Positions 49,607-57,322 of a DNA stretch of 64,000 bases are shown here, piece after piece. The translations under genes were made by a program, and so were the position numbers. Source of the stretch: Sphingomonas sp. YR710 (lineage in GTDB: Bacteria; Pseudomonadota; Alphaproteobacteria; Sphingomonadales; Sphingomonadaceae); assembly GCF_900101455.1 (NCBI RefSeq), contig NZ_FMZJ01000005.1, forward strand, positions 212,688-276,687. Reading direction: 5' to 3'. The notes under the pieces are model-generated. The model did not search any database. It was not told where the DNA came from and saw only the letters and a list, made by a program, of their open reading frames with translations. How positions within the stretch are numbered: the first letter of the stretch is position 1; each line of letters opens with the position of its first letter.

Positions 49607-52036
49607 ATGAATCGCACACATTTGCGCGTAGCGCTTTTCACGACAGTAGCGATGCAGGTTTTCGCGGGCGCGCAAGTATTCGCGCAGACGTCTGCTCCGG
49701 TCGATACAGGAGCGGAAGCGAACATCATCGTCACGGCGCGGCGTATCGAGGAACGGCTTCAGGATGTGCCGATCTCGGTCTCGGTCGTTAACCAGGACCG
49801 CCTGACCAAGTCGAACATCGTCTCCACAGAAGATCTCACCCGGGTCGTCCCCGGTCTCAACGTGCAATCACGCTACTCATCCGAGCAGTCGAACTTCGCG
49901 ATCCGCGGCTTCTCGCAGGAATTGCGTACCTCGGCATCGGTCGGCACCTATTTCGGCGAAGTTGTCGCGCCGCGCGGAGGTGGCATTTCCCTTCAGGGCG
50001 GCGATGGTGCCGGACCGGGCAGCCTGTTCGATCTCCAGAATGTTCAGGTGTTGAAGGGCCCGCAAGGAACGTTGTTCGGGCGTAACACGACAGGTGGTGC
50101 CGTGCTGCTGACGCCTCGGAAGCCGACATCGCGTTTCGAAGGTTATGTCGAAGGAACCTACGGCAACTATGACATGAAGCGGGTTCAGGCCGTGTTGAAC
50201 GCACCGCTGACCTCTTGGGCGCGGCTGCGAGTCGGCGTCGACCGTCAGAAGCGGGACGGCTACCAGCATAACGTTTCGGGAATCGGGCCGAGGCTCTTCT
50301 CAGACCTCAACTACATCGCGCTGCGCGGTAGCCTGGTTCTGGATGTCGGGTCCAACCTCGAGAACTACACGATCGTCTCTTACCTTCGGTCGCATAATAA
50401 CGGGCAGATCGCACAGCTTTTTGAAGCCAATGCGAATCCGCGGGTCGGTCTCGCCGGGCTGGCAGCACCGCAGGTCGCTCGCTTCGTTGCGAGCGGCGAC
50501 CCGTACCAGATCGAGCAAAAGCTCATCAATCCGCTGTCGCTGACCAAGCAGTTCCAGGCCATCAACACCACCACCTGGTTCGCGACGGATACTCTGACTG
50601 CCAAAAATATACTGTCCTATTCGCGGTTCATCCAGGATCTCCGGCAGGATATTTTCGCGACTAACTTTGGCGTTCCAACGCCAACGCCCGGTTATATTTC
50701 GACGGCTTTCTCGTTCAATCCTGACGGCTTCCACACCAATGACCAGAAGAATTTTACCGAGGAACTGCAGTTCCAGGGCAATTCGTTGGCCGGGAAGCTC
50801 AATTATCAGTTCGGGCTCTATTACGAGCATAGTACCCCGGGCGGGCTGACCGCGTCTGCAAGTCCGTCTGTTGGCGCGGTTTGCCTGGTCAGCGGTTTCA
50901 CAACGACGGAGAATTCGCGTTGCCTCAGCGGCACTGCCACCCCGAATACAGGTACGATCGAATTCATCAACATGGCGGCCTATGCGCAGGCGACATATGC
51001 GCTCACCGATCAGCTTAAGCTCACGGGGGGCGTCCGCTACACTTACGATCGTTCGAGAGGCTCGGCGCAAGGCTTCAACGCGACCTATACGTCGACCACC
51101 GGCGCATATGTCGCGCCCGTGATAACGGGATGCGCGGCCGGTTACCCGGCAGCCACGAACTGCGTATTCTCGGCACGAACATCCGACAAAAAGCCGACCT
51201 GGACGATGAACATCTCCTACAATCCGGTGCAGGATGTGATGGTGTACGGCACCTATTCACGCGGTTATCGCCAAGGCGCCGTGACGCCCTTCGTGCCCGC
51301 AGGCAGCCCGGTTTTCGGTCCCGAGAAGGTCGACAGCTACGAGCTCGGCGCAAAGACGAGTTTCGCGGGTGCTGTTTCGGGTACCTTCAATGTCGCGGCC
51401 TTCTACTCGAAACTTTCCCAGCAGCAGCTTCAAGTGGGTCTGCAAAATAGCGATGGTGTGGGTAACCCACGTGGAGCGACAGCCACCTCGATATTCAATG
51501 CCGGCAAGTCGCGCATATACGGTATCGAGTTCGATGGATCGCTGCGCTTCTCGCGAATGTTCCGGGTGGATGCCTCGGGCACCTATCTCAACACGAAGCT
51601 GCAGACGATTGCGTTGCCAACCTCCTTCCCGGGCTACAATGTGATCGTTCCCTCGGCGCTCGCGGGGGATCCCCTGCCATATTCACCTAAATGGGGTGCA
51701 AATTTCGGCGGGACGTTCACCCTGCCAACCGACAAGAGCATCGGTACGATCGAGTTGGGAGCAGTTTACCGGTACAGTTCTTCCTACACGAGCGCGGCAT
51801 CCTCGACGACGTCGCTAAAGTCGACGCCGGTCAAGCAACTCGATATCACGCTGGATTGGCACAATGTCGCCGGCAGGCCGGTCGACCTGGCCTTTTTCGG
51901 CACCAACATGACGAACCAGTTCACGCAGGGCATCATTCTGCCGCTCATCAACAGCTTTGGCTTCGATGCGCGCTACGTGGGGCGCCCACGCATGTATGGT
52001 TTGCGCGCCAAGGTCCGGTTCGGCGAAAGCAAGTAA
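49607..52036 (+). CDS. TonB-dependent receptor
   Basis: Complete receptor of 809 residues from ATG 49607, which has an AGAGGAGG ribosome site; an earlier ATG at 49550 does not. The signal peptide ends AGAQVFAQ, then comes a TonB-box-like NIIVTARR, the plug domain (VLKGPQGTLFGRNTTGGAVL) and a barrel with VYGTYSRGYRQGA and a C-terminal GRPRMYGLRAKVRFGES. Ligand unknown. A perfect hairpin follows 25 bases after the stop. It is the last chromosomal-looking gene before the putative island boundary. Confidence 0.93.
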   Translation: MNRTHLRVALFTTVAMQVFAGAQVFAQTSAPVDTGAEANIIVTARRIEERLQDVPISVSVVNQDRLTKSNIVSTEDLTRVVPGLNVQSRYSSEQSNFAIRGFSQELRTSASVGTYFGEVVAPRGGGISLQGGDGAGPGSLFDLQNVQVLKGPQGTLFGRNTTGGAVLLTPRKPTSRFEGYVEGTYGNYDMKRVQAVLNAPLTSWARLRVGVDRQKRDGYQHNVSGIGPRLFSDLNYIALRGSLVLDVGSNLENYTIVSYLRSHNNGQIAQLFEANANPRVGLAGLAAPQVARFVASGDPYQIEQKLINPLSLTKQFQAINTTTWFATDTLTAKNILSYSRFIQDLRQDIFATNFGVPTPTPGYISTAFSFNPDGFHTNDQKNFTEELQFQGNSLAGKLNYQFGLYYEHSTPGGLTASASPSVGAVCLVSGFTTTENSRCLSGTATPNTGTIEFINMAAYAQATYALTDQLKLTGGVRYTYDRSRGSAQGFNATYTSTTGAYVAPVITGCAAGYPAATNCVFSARTSDKKPTWTMNISYNPVQDVMVYGTYSRGYRQGAVTPFVPAGSPVFGPEKVDSYELGAKTSFAGAVSGTFNVAAFYSKLSQQQLQVGLQNSDGVGNPRGATATSIFNAGKSRIYGIEFDGSLRFSRMFRVDASGTYLNTKLQTIALPTSFPGYNVIVPSALAGDPLPYSPKWGANFGGTFTLPTDKSIGTIELGAVYRYSSSYTSAASSTTSLKSTPVKQLDITLDWHNVAGRPVDLAFFGTNMTNQFTQGIILPLINSFGFDARYVGRPRMYGLRAKVRFGESK

Positions 52037-52060
52037 GCGCGGACATTCGTAACACCGGCG

Positions 52061-52086
52061 CCCGCGACACTTTGCCGTGTCGCGGG
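52061..52086 (+). terminator. hairpin after the TonB receptor gene
   Basis: A perfect 10-bp stem (CCCGCGACAC / GTGTCGCGGG) closes a 6-base loop, starting 25 bases after the stop. The stem is very stable, though no T-run follows. Confidence 0.6.
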
Positions 52087-52233
52087 CATCTGCCAGTTTG
52101 TCGGTCGGGCGACGATGCGGTGGCCAGCGCTGTTGCGTCGGCTTCCCATTCTGTGGCGAAGTGGGGCCAGTGCGGGGCGCTATGATAACGTGCGATGCGC
52201 GGAGCTAGCTTCGGCCGCTTCGACCATGTCTCC

Positions 52234-52255
52234 TGGTGCGGGTAACGGACTCGAA
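52234..52255 (-). other. tRNA-3'-end-like sequence, possible attachment core
   Basis: On the minus strand this reads TTCGAGTCC followed by GTTACCCGCACCA: a T-loop-like segment, a 3' acceptor half and an encoded CCA. No matching 5' acceptor strand, D-arm or anticodon arm lies upstream, and the spacing is one base short of a normal tRNA, so it is not a tRNA gene. Isolated tRNA 3' ends are typical of the far junction of an element integrated into a tRNA gene. The island would extend to higher coordinates from here. Confidence 0.4.
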
Positions 52256-52307
52256 TTCAGCCGATAAACATTTGATATAAAATGCCCATCTGGCTTCGTT
52301 AATTCCG

Positions 52308-52327
52308 GTGGCCCCAGCGTGGCCCCA
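52308..52327 (+). repeat. two 9-bp direct repeats, possible integrase arm sites
   Basis: GTGGCCCCA occurs at 52308-52316 and 52319-52327, an 11-bp period (one helical turn). An inverted copy of its core (TGGGGCCA) is at 52162-52169, on the other side of the tRNA-like core. Short direct repeats beside an attachment core are the usual form of tyrosine-integrase arm sites. No integrase gene is visible within the window. Confidence 0.4.
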
Positions 52328-52489
52328 AGAAATTTTCGGACTCGAACCGTTGACCAAAGGCCAAATCGGCTCCCCGAATCGGTGCTGCAACGCGTGTACG
52401 CTGAGCCGGTCCGACGATACACTATTCGGGGGTGAGAGCGCACCTGCTGCAGGAAGAAAGTCACACAGAAATTGCCATTGTCTCGTGGC

Positions 52490-52645
52490 GGCAGTGGACC
52501 ACCTCCCGTCGTTTGCGGTTACCACCACGATGGACTGGTTTCCGGAAATTCTGCCGTTCGCGCCCACCGAAACTGCCCCTCGGCAACGCGCCCCAATTTC
52601 GGCGGTTGGACATATTGACCGGGAACCTTGAAAGCTGTCGTTCGC
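52490..52645. repeat. imperfect ~155-bp intergenic repeat, copy 1
   Basis: This stretch aligns along its whole length with 54967-55122 (same orientation), sharing blocks such as CTGCCGTTCGCGC and GGCAACGCGCCCCAA. Differences between the copies fall on all three positions of the only long shared frame, so it is a non-coding repeat rather than a duplicated peptide. The two copies bracket the two-TM, nuclease and caspase-like genes. The surrounding 52328-52681 holds no gene I can support. Confidence 0.7.
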
Positions 52646-52681
52646 GTAGCGCGGCAACGCGCGGTGTTCGGGGATGATTAG

Positions 52682-53191
52682 ATGACAGTCACGGCAGCAG
52701 CCTATATCGGAGCGGCGGTCATTGCCGCGAGTGCCGCGTTTATCGGCGTCGTCATCGGGAAAGAGCAAAAGACCACCGAATTCCGGCAGGACTGGATCAA
52801 CGCTCAGCGCAGTGACCTCGCGCTAGTACTTGCCTTGGCGAACAACGCGAGAGGGAAAAAACCTGGCAAGCAAGCGGAAGCGCGCGTTGCGTTCGACGAA
52901 GCTCTCAACCGCATCCGACTTCGTGAGAACCCTACGAAGGAAGAATGGAAATCTGTGCTCAAGACGCTCGATCGCTTGCGAAATGCGGCCTTTTCCTATT
53001 CGTTCGAGGTCGATCTGACCGTCGACAGCAGCCGTGTCATCGCCTTGTCCCAGCAATTGCTCAAGGCGGAATGGACACGGGTGCGGGCTGGCGAGACTTG
53101 GTTCAAGATCGCCAAATGGATGCTGCCTCCAATGGTGCTAATCGTGGGGCTTGCACTGGCGTATGGCAAAGGGTTCATTTATCTCGGCTAA
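52682..53191 (+). CDS. two-TM hypothetical protein of the defence island
   Basis: 169 residues. One N-terminal membrane helix (about 5-25, AAYIGAAVIAASAAFIGVVI), a cytosolic helical region of about 115 residues starting KTTEFRQDWINAQRSDLALV, and a C-terminal helix (about 145-165, MLPPMVLIVGLALAYG). The helix followed by an EFRQ-x-WI-type motif recurs in small membrane proteins found beside phage-defence genes, where membrane disruption is a suspected effect; I cannot assign a family with certainty. It converges on the nuclease gene with 25 bases between stops and lies within the repeat-bracketed cassette. Confidence 0.7.
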   Translation: MTVTAAAYIGAAVIAASAAFIGVVIGKEQKTTEFRQDWINAQRSDLALVLALANNARGKKPGKQAEARVAFDEALNRIRLRENPTKEEWKSVLKTLDRLRNAAFSYSFEVDLTVDSSRVIALSQQLLKAEWTRVRAGETWFKIAKWMLPPMVLIVGLALAYGKGFIYLG

Positions 53192-53216
53192 ACTGGGTCG
53201 ACAAGGTAACGAGCGC

Positions 53217-54140
53217 TTAGAGCGGCGGTAGTCCTGCTGCGACGAGGACCGCGCTCATTTCATCAACGCGGCGCTCACGCAGAGTATCAAGATAGCGGGC
53301 AAGTACGCCGTCGGTAATATCCAGGTAGCCGCCAGTTCGGCGGATCGTGCCATCTTTCAACCCCTGCTCAAGCTGCGAACGCAACTGACGGAGACGCCGA
53401 TCAATCTCGCTCATTCGCTCCCGCGATGAGCGATCGCTTAACTCGCGATAGCCACCAATTGCCTTTCGAATGACATGGCGCGACTCTCGATCGACGAGTT
53501 CGCCGGTCCGAACAGCTTTTTGAGTGTCCTTCAGCGCATCGAGAAATTCGGTCGGCGATTCACAGTGAAGCGGCATCTCGAACGCAGGGCGCTGGAACGC
53601 CATTGCGAACGTCTTAAGGATGATCTCATCAAGGTCCTCCGCCGCGTGAATACCGATCACATCGCGATAATATTCGCGCTGGAGCCGCGGGTAATTATTC
53701 AGCGCTGAAATGCATTCGTCCCATGTCCACACGATGGCAATGCGGCCCCGCTTTTCCTGTTCCCATTCTTCATTTAACTCATCTACCCAGCCTTGGACGT
53801 GAGTGTCTCGGCGGACCGTCGTTGCCAATATCCAGAGGTTCAGATCGGGCTTGAACGCCAATGCGGTCTTGGCCTCTTTCCGCAGAAAGGCTCGACTGAT
53901 TGGTCCGCCTGGGAACGGATTGTTGTTTTGATCCAGCTCGGCAAGGCGTTTGCACTGGACGCCGATTATTCCGTAGCGCGCGGACTTCCCGTACACATCA
54001 ACGCCGTCCTGCGCCTGTCCGGGCCGACCAACTTGTTGTGCATTGGGCACGTCATAAGTTTCGGTGAGCAGGCCGACGCACAGTTCCTCGAACTGTTGCC
54101 AGTAAAGGGGGGGCTGGAAAAACTGCGAGATGGTGCCCAT
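53217..54140 (-). CDS. PD-(D/E)xK-type restriction endonuclease-like protein
   Basis: 307 residues. The N-terminal ~65 residues fit the Mrr-like nuclease fold: a helix with FEELCVGLL, then QAQDGVDVYG supplying the acidic metal ligand (Asp48), and GIIGVQCKR giving the QxK motif (Gln62, Lys64). A middle region (LNLWILATTVRRDTHVQGWV) continues the fold. The C-terminal 130 residues are charged and helical (RERMSEIDRRLRQLRSQLEQ) and may mediate oligomerisation or sensing. It lies 64 bases downstream of, and in the same direction as, the caspase-like gene, so the two are probably co-transcribed. Confidence 0.75.
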   Translation of the reverse strand: MGTISQFFQPPLYWQQFEELCVGLLTETYDVPNAQQVGRPGQAQDGVDVYGKSARYGIIGVQCKRLAELDQNNNPFPGGPISRAFLRKEAKTALAFKPDLNLWILATTVRRDTHVQGWVDELNEEWEQEKRGRIAIVWTWDECISALNNYPRLQREYYRDVIGIHAAEDLDEIILKTFAMAFQRPAFEMPLHCESPTEFLDALKDTQKAVRTGELVDRESRHVIRKAIGGYRELSDRSSRERMSEIDRRLRQLRSQLEQGLKDGTIRRTGGYLDITDGVLARYLDTLRERRVDEMSAVLVAAGLPPL

Positions 54141-54204
54141 CGATCATTACCCCTGCACAGTGTCCGTCCAAACATTTGCCACTGCGTTTGAGCACCCCAT
54201 TTCA

Positions 54205-54786
54205 TCACGATCCGGTTGGAAAGCGACGATAGGCTTTGCCGTCCCAACGCCGGTACACGAAATCGCCCTGGATAGCGGCGTTAATCGCTTTCAGCGTCGT
54301 CCTGAGCGCCGCCGGCTCGAAGCCATGGTCGTAAAGGCGATTATAGAGAATCGACCACGCCAAACATGAGTCTGAAAAATGGACGGTGTCGGCAGTCGAG
54401 CCGAAAACCCAGCCGAAGATCACCCCAGCCTTCGCGAGCGCTTTGGTGAGTTCATGATCGCCGCCCCCGCAAGTCGCCATGACCAGTGCCTGATCTGCGC
54501 CCGCGGCCGGGGCGATGAGTTTGACGAATTTGTCCCAGCTCAAGCGTTTGCCGTTCGTGAGCGTGACACCAGTGCCGCTGCCGTGCGACGAGAAGTGCAG
54601 GATCGTGAAGTTTCGCTTTGCAGCTTCGCGAATTGCGCGTTCCGCCAATGCCTTTGTAAAAGCCACTCGATACTCGGACTTGGTCCCCAAGATGCGCAAG
54701 ATTTCGTTTGCAGCGTGGCCGTCCAACGTGCGCTCGTAAAAGTCCTTCGGATCCAAGGATTCTAAAATAAAGACACTGTCTAGCAT
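54205..54786 (-). CDS. caspase-like (CHAT-type) cysteine protease
   Basis: 193 residues. The strand-plus-catalytic-His motif of clan CD proteases is FTILHFSSHGSGTG (His68), and the Cys motif is ALVMATCGGGDHE (Cys106), at the usual ~40-residue spacing. The protein consists of almost nothing but this domain, with no sensor domain attached. ATG 54786 was chosen over the GTG at 54789 because GGGAG is better spaced. A TATAAC-like -10 element lies at 54813-54818. Caspase-like proteases in bacteria are commonly the triggered component of conflict systems; here the nearest gene is the co-directional PD-(D/E)xK nuclease, a candidate substrate or partner. Confidence 0.75.
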   Translation of the reverse strand: MLDSVFILESLDPKDFYERTLDGHAANEILRILGTKSEYRVAFTKALAERAIREAAKRNFTILHFSSHGSGTGVTLTNGKRLSWDKFVKLIAPAAGADQALVMATCGGGDHELTKALAKAGVIFGWVFGSTADTVHFSDSCLAWSILYNRLYDHGFEPAALRTTLKAINAAIQGDFVYRRWDGKAYRRFPTGS

Positions 54787-55366
54787 CACTGGCTCCCACA
54801 GACATTTGATCAGTTATATGGCGCGAGTCCGATCGAGAAGTCGATCTCGCCGACGCACAGTGCCGGTGCGTTCGCCAGAACGTCTGCTTCCTAACCGATA
54901 TGTCTGAAAGCGGACGGTGAGCAACCGGCCCAATTGCCGTCCCGGCTCGACCTTCGGGTATTTCCAAAGTCGACCAACTCCCGCCGTGCGCGGCCATCAC
55001 AACGATCGACCGGTTTCGGGAAAATCTGCCGTTCGCGCGCGCCGAAGCCGCCGGGCGGCAACGCGCCCCAACTTCGGTTGTCCACGGGTTTCGACCGGAT
55101 CCCGAAAGCCACCACTCGTTCACATGATCCGCATTGTCGATCCTGCACGACGGCGCGACAAGGGCCGTGGTCCTATCACGTCGGGTCGCGGCCGCGATAA
55201 ACGGCTCGCCAACGGTTTCGTCAGCGCCCGCGATGCCGGCCGCCAACGATCTCTGAGCCGGTCGATTCATCGATCTTGATCGTCACGCATCGGGTCATCG
55301 ATCGACGTTCGTGGCAGGAGTCTTGCCTCCAGGTTCAAGAATGCGCGCTTCGGGACTAAGGTAGCG
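54787..55366. other. gap between caspase-like gene and HEPN gene
   Basis: 580 bases that contain repeat copy 2 (listed separately) and the probable promoter of the caspase-like gene next to 54787. The minus-strand frame running through it is the antisense-like frame shared by the repeat; no gene is supported. Confidence 0.45.
54967..55122. repeat. imperfect ~155-bp intergenic repeat, copy 2
   Basis: Homologous to 52490-52645 in the same orientation, with roughly 70% visible identity by eye. It closes the far side of the cassette made of the two-TM, nuclease and caspase-like genes. Confidence 0.7.
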
Positions 55367-55993
55367 ATGACACGATCGGGGGAGTGGACAGACAATATGG
55401 GCGACCGCCAATTCCGCCGGCCGCGGCCGACCCTGGAAACTGCACACGGCTTCAGGCGCGAAGGCCTGTTCGGCACCGGGCCCGACCACTGGCTGTCTGA
55501 CGAAGACCGTATCGAGCTCTGGCGTATCGAGGGGACCAAACTTCTGGACCTGGCGCAAAAGCAGTTTCCGCGAACCCAGAATCTCGAGTTCGCGATCCTC
55601 AAGGGTCATCTCATCATCGAGCATGCGCTGCTTCAGTTCATTCGCTGCCACGCGCGCGTGTTGGTCGACGAGGCGACACTTCGGTTCAGCTTTTCGCAAA
55701 AGCTGGAAGTCGCCTATTTGATGGGCTTTGGCGTGAACGAGCCCGCGTTGTTGCCGTCGGTCCAGCGCTGGAACAAGGTCCGAAACCTCGTCGCCCACGG
55801 CTTCACACTCGACCGGACCCTCGTCGACGAAATGATCCGCGTGCATGCGGAGGACTATGACGGGTTTTCGATGACCGATAATCGGCAGCGGATCACTATG
55901 CTGCGCTCTCTGTGCCGCTACATTGCCGCTTGGACCGCCGCCCATATGGATGTCCATGTCTACAATGAGACGCGATATGATGACGATCTGTGA
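55367..55993 (+). CDS. HEPN-domain-like protein
   Basis: 208 residues, mostly helical. The segment RWNKVRNLVAHGFTLDR contains R-x4-H (Arg139, His144), the signature of HEPN ribonucleases, preceded by a helix with HLIIEHALLQFIR as in other HEPN folds. HEPN proteins are frequent RNase effectors of toxin-antitoxin and anti-phage systems, but some are only structural. No MNT nucleotidyltransferase or other obvious partner is adjacent. ATG 55397 is an alternative start. It converges on the DUF4143 ATPase gene, 12 bases between stops. Confidence 0.6.
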   Translation: MTRSGEWTDNMGDRQFRRPRPTLETAHGFRREGLFGTGPDHWLSDEDRIELWRIEGTKLLDLAQKQFPRTQNLEFAILKGHLIIEHALLQFIRCHARVLVDEATLRFSFSQKLEVAYLMGFGVNEPALLPSVQRWNKVRNLVAHGFTLDRTLVDEMIRVHAEDYDGFSMTDNRQRITMLRSLCRYIAAWTAAHMDVHVYNETRYDDDL

Positions 55994-56005
55994 CCGTCCA
56001 GTGGA

Positions 56006-57322
56006 TCAGGATACGCTGTGCGGCGCTCCCTTTTGGCGGATTGAAGAGGTCGCGGTATCGCGCACAATTCCGATCATATCCTGGAGGGTCATGATGCGGC
56101 GGCCATTGGCATCCGTGTAGCTCTCCTCGACACGCCGCACGACATATTGGCCGATGGGGTCGATCGCCCGCGCCGCTGCGTCGAAGCCGTCGCCCATCTT
56201 GGCGGCCGGTGATTTGATCTCGATCGCAAGGCGCCGCTCCTCGCCATAATCGAGGACGAGGTCGATCTCGTTCTTGTCGGCGTCCCGGTAGTAAAAAGGT
56301 CGGGCGCGCGGCGCTGCCGTCACCAGATTCTCGATGCAAAATCCTTCCCAGCTGTGGCCAAGTTGATAGCCATTCTGCTGCAGATCGGGGAGCGAGCGTC
56401 GGTTGAGCAATGTGTGGAGGAGGCCGCTGTCGCGCAGAAAGACCTTGGCGCCTTTCTCGTAGCGCTTCGCGACATTGACCGACCAGGGCTGCAGCTGCCG
56501 GACAAGGCCGAGATCGACAAGATGGTCGATACAGCCCTGAAGACCCCCGCGAGACCGATCTTCGAAAGACTCGCCTTGGCCGGCGGCCAGACGACCCAGC
56601 AGATCGCGAAAGGTCGAGGCCGACACCAACGGGCTGATGTGTCGATAGCCCTTGCTCGTCAGGTGGTCGATATAGGCACCGCGCCAGGCGAAACTGGCCG
56701 CGTCATCGGTCGCGAACAGGCTGCGGGGAAAGCCGCCGCGCATCCACAGGGTTTCGAGGTCGATCGCCATGTTCGGACGCGCTATGGTCTCGGTTGACGC
56801 CAGTTCGTCCAGCGTCATCGTGCGGGCGTCGCCGCTGCTCAAGCCCGGCGTCTGAAGCTCGCTAAGACCGATCGGCGCCAAGTCCAACCGCAGCATCTGT
56901 GTCCCGATCCGGGTCGCAACGATCATTTGGGCTTCGGTCGACTGCGAGCCGAGAACGAGGAAGCGCCCCGGCGCCGTGCCGGCTAGACGCGCTTTGTCGA
57001 GCTGCTGGCGCACTATATCCGCGGCGCCCGGACAATCCTGGAGTTGGTCGATAACCACCAGTCCGCCATCATGCCGCCGCAAGATGTCTTCGTCGCCGAG
57101 AATGCGCTGGCGATCGCGGGCGTCACTTCCGTCGAGCATCAGCGCCTTCGGACCGAAGCGTCGAGCGATTTCACGGGCAAGGTCCGATTTCCCGACCTCG
57201 TAGGGGCCTGCAAGAAAAGCGGCGCCATAGGTCGCGAGCCCCTCGTCGGCGGCAGACAACAGCGTCCGGTCGATCTGTGGGGCGTCCTGCGCTCCACGCC
57301 AGGAGGCCGAAGATTGACTCAT
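56006..57322 (-). CDS. AAA ATPase with DUF4143 domain
   Basis: 438 residues. An AAA_14-type ATPase with Walker A GPYEVGKSDLA (residues 39-49) and Walker B LVVIDQLQD (Asp92). The C-terminal DUF4143 domain carries a PD-(D/E)xK-like signature: Asp near 351 in EIDLVLDYGE and ExK near 366-368 in LAIEIKSPAAK. Proteins of this architecture are common and widely scattered by transfer, usually without known function. Its start overlaps the stop of the STAND NTPase by four bases, making it the last gene of the four-gene operon. Confidence 0.88.
   Translation of the reverse strand: MSQSSASWRGAQDAPQIDRTLLSAADEGLATYGAAFLAGPYEVGKSDLAREIARRFGPKALMLDGSDARDRQRILGDEDILRRHDGGLVVIDQLQDCPGAADIVRQQLDKARLAGTAPGRFLVLGSQSTEAQMIVATRIGTQMLRLDLAPIGLSELQTPGLSSGDARTMTLDELASTETIARPNMAIDLETLWMRGGFPRSLFATDDAASFAWRGAYIDHLTSKGYRHISPLVSASTFRDLLGRLAAGQGESFEDRSRGGLQGCIDHLVDLGLVRQLQPWSVNVAKRYEKGAKVFLRDSGLLHTLLNRRSLPDLQQNGYQLGHSWEGFCIENLVTAAPRARPFYYRDADKNEIDLVLDYGEERRLAIEIKSPAAKMGDGFDAAARAIDPIGQYVVRRVEESYTDANGRRIMTLQDMIGIVRDTATSSIRQKGAPHSVS

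Noticed and set aside
52234..52255. a tRNA gene
   Set aside because: Only a T-loop-like and 3' acceptor-like part exists, one base short, with no 5' half upstream; kept only as a possible attachment core.
52205..52768. minus-strand frame sharing a peptide-like segment with 54452-55270
   Set aside because: The two frames do share residues such as GARCR and SIVV, but nucleotide differences are spread over all codon positions, so this reflects a DNA repeat, not a protein.
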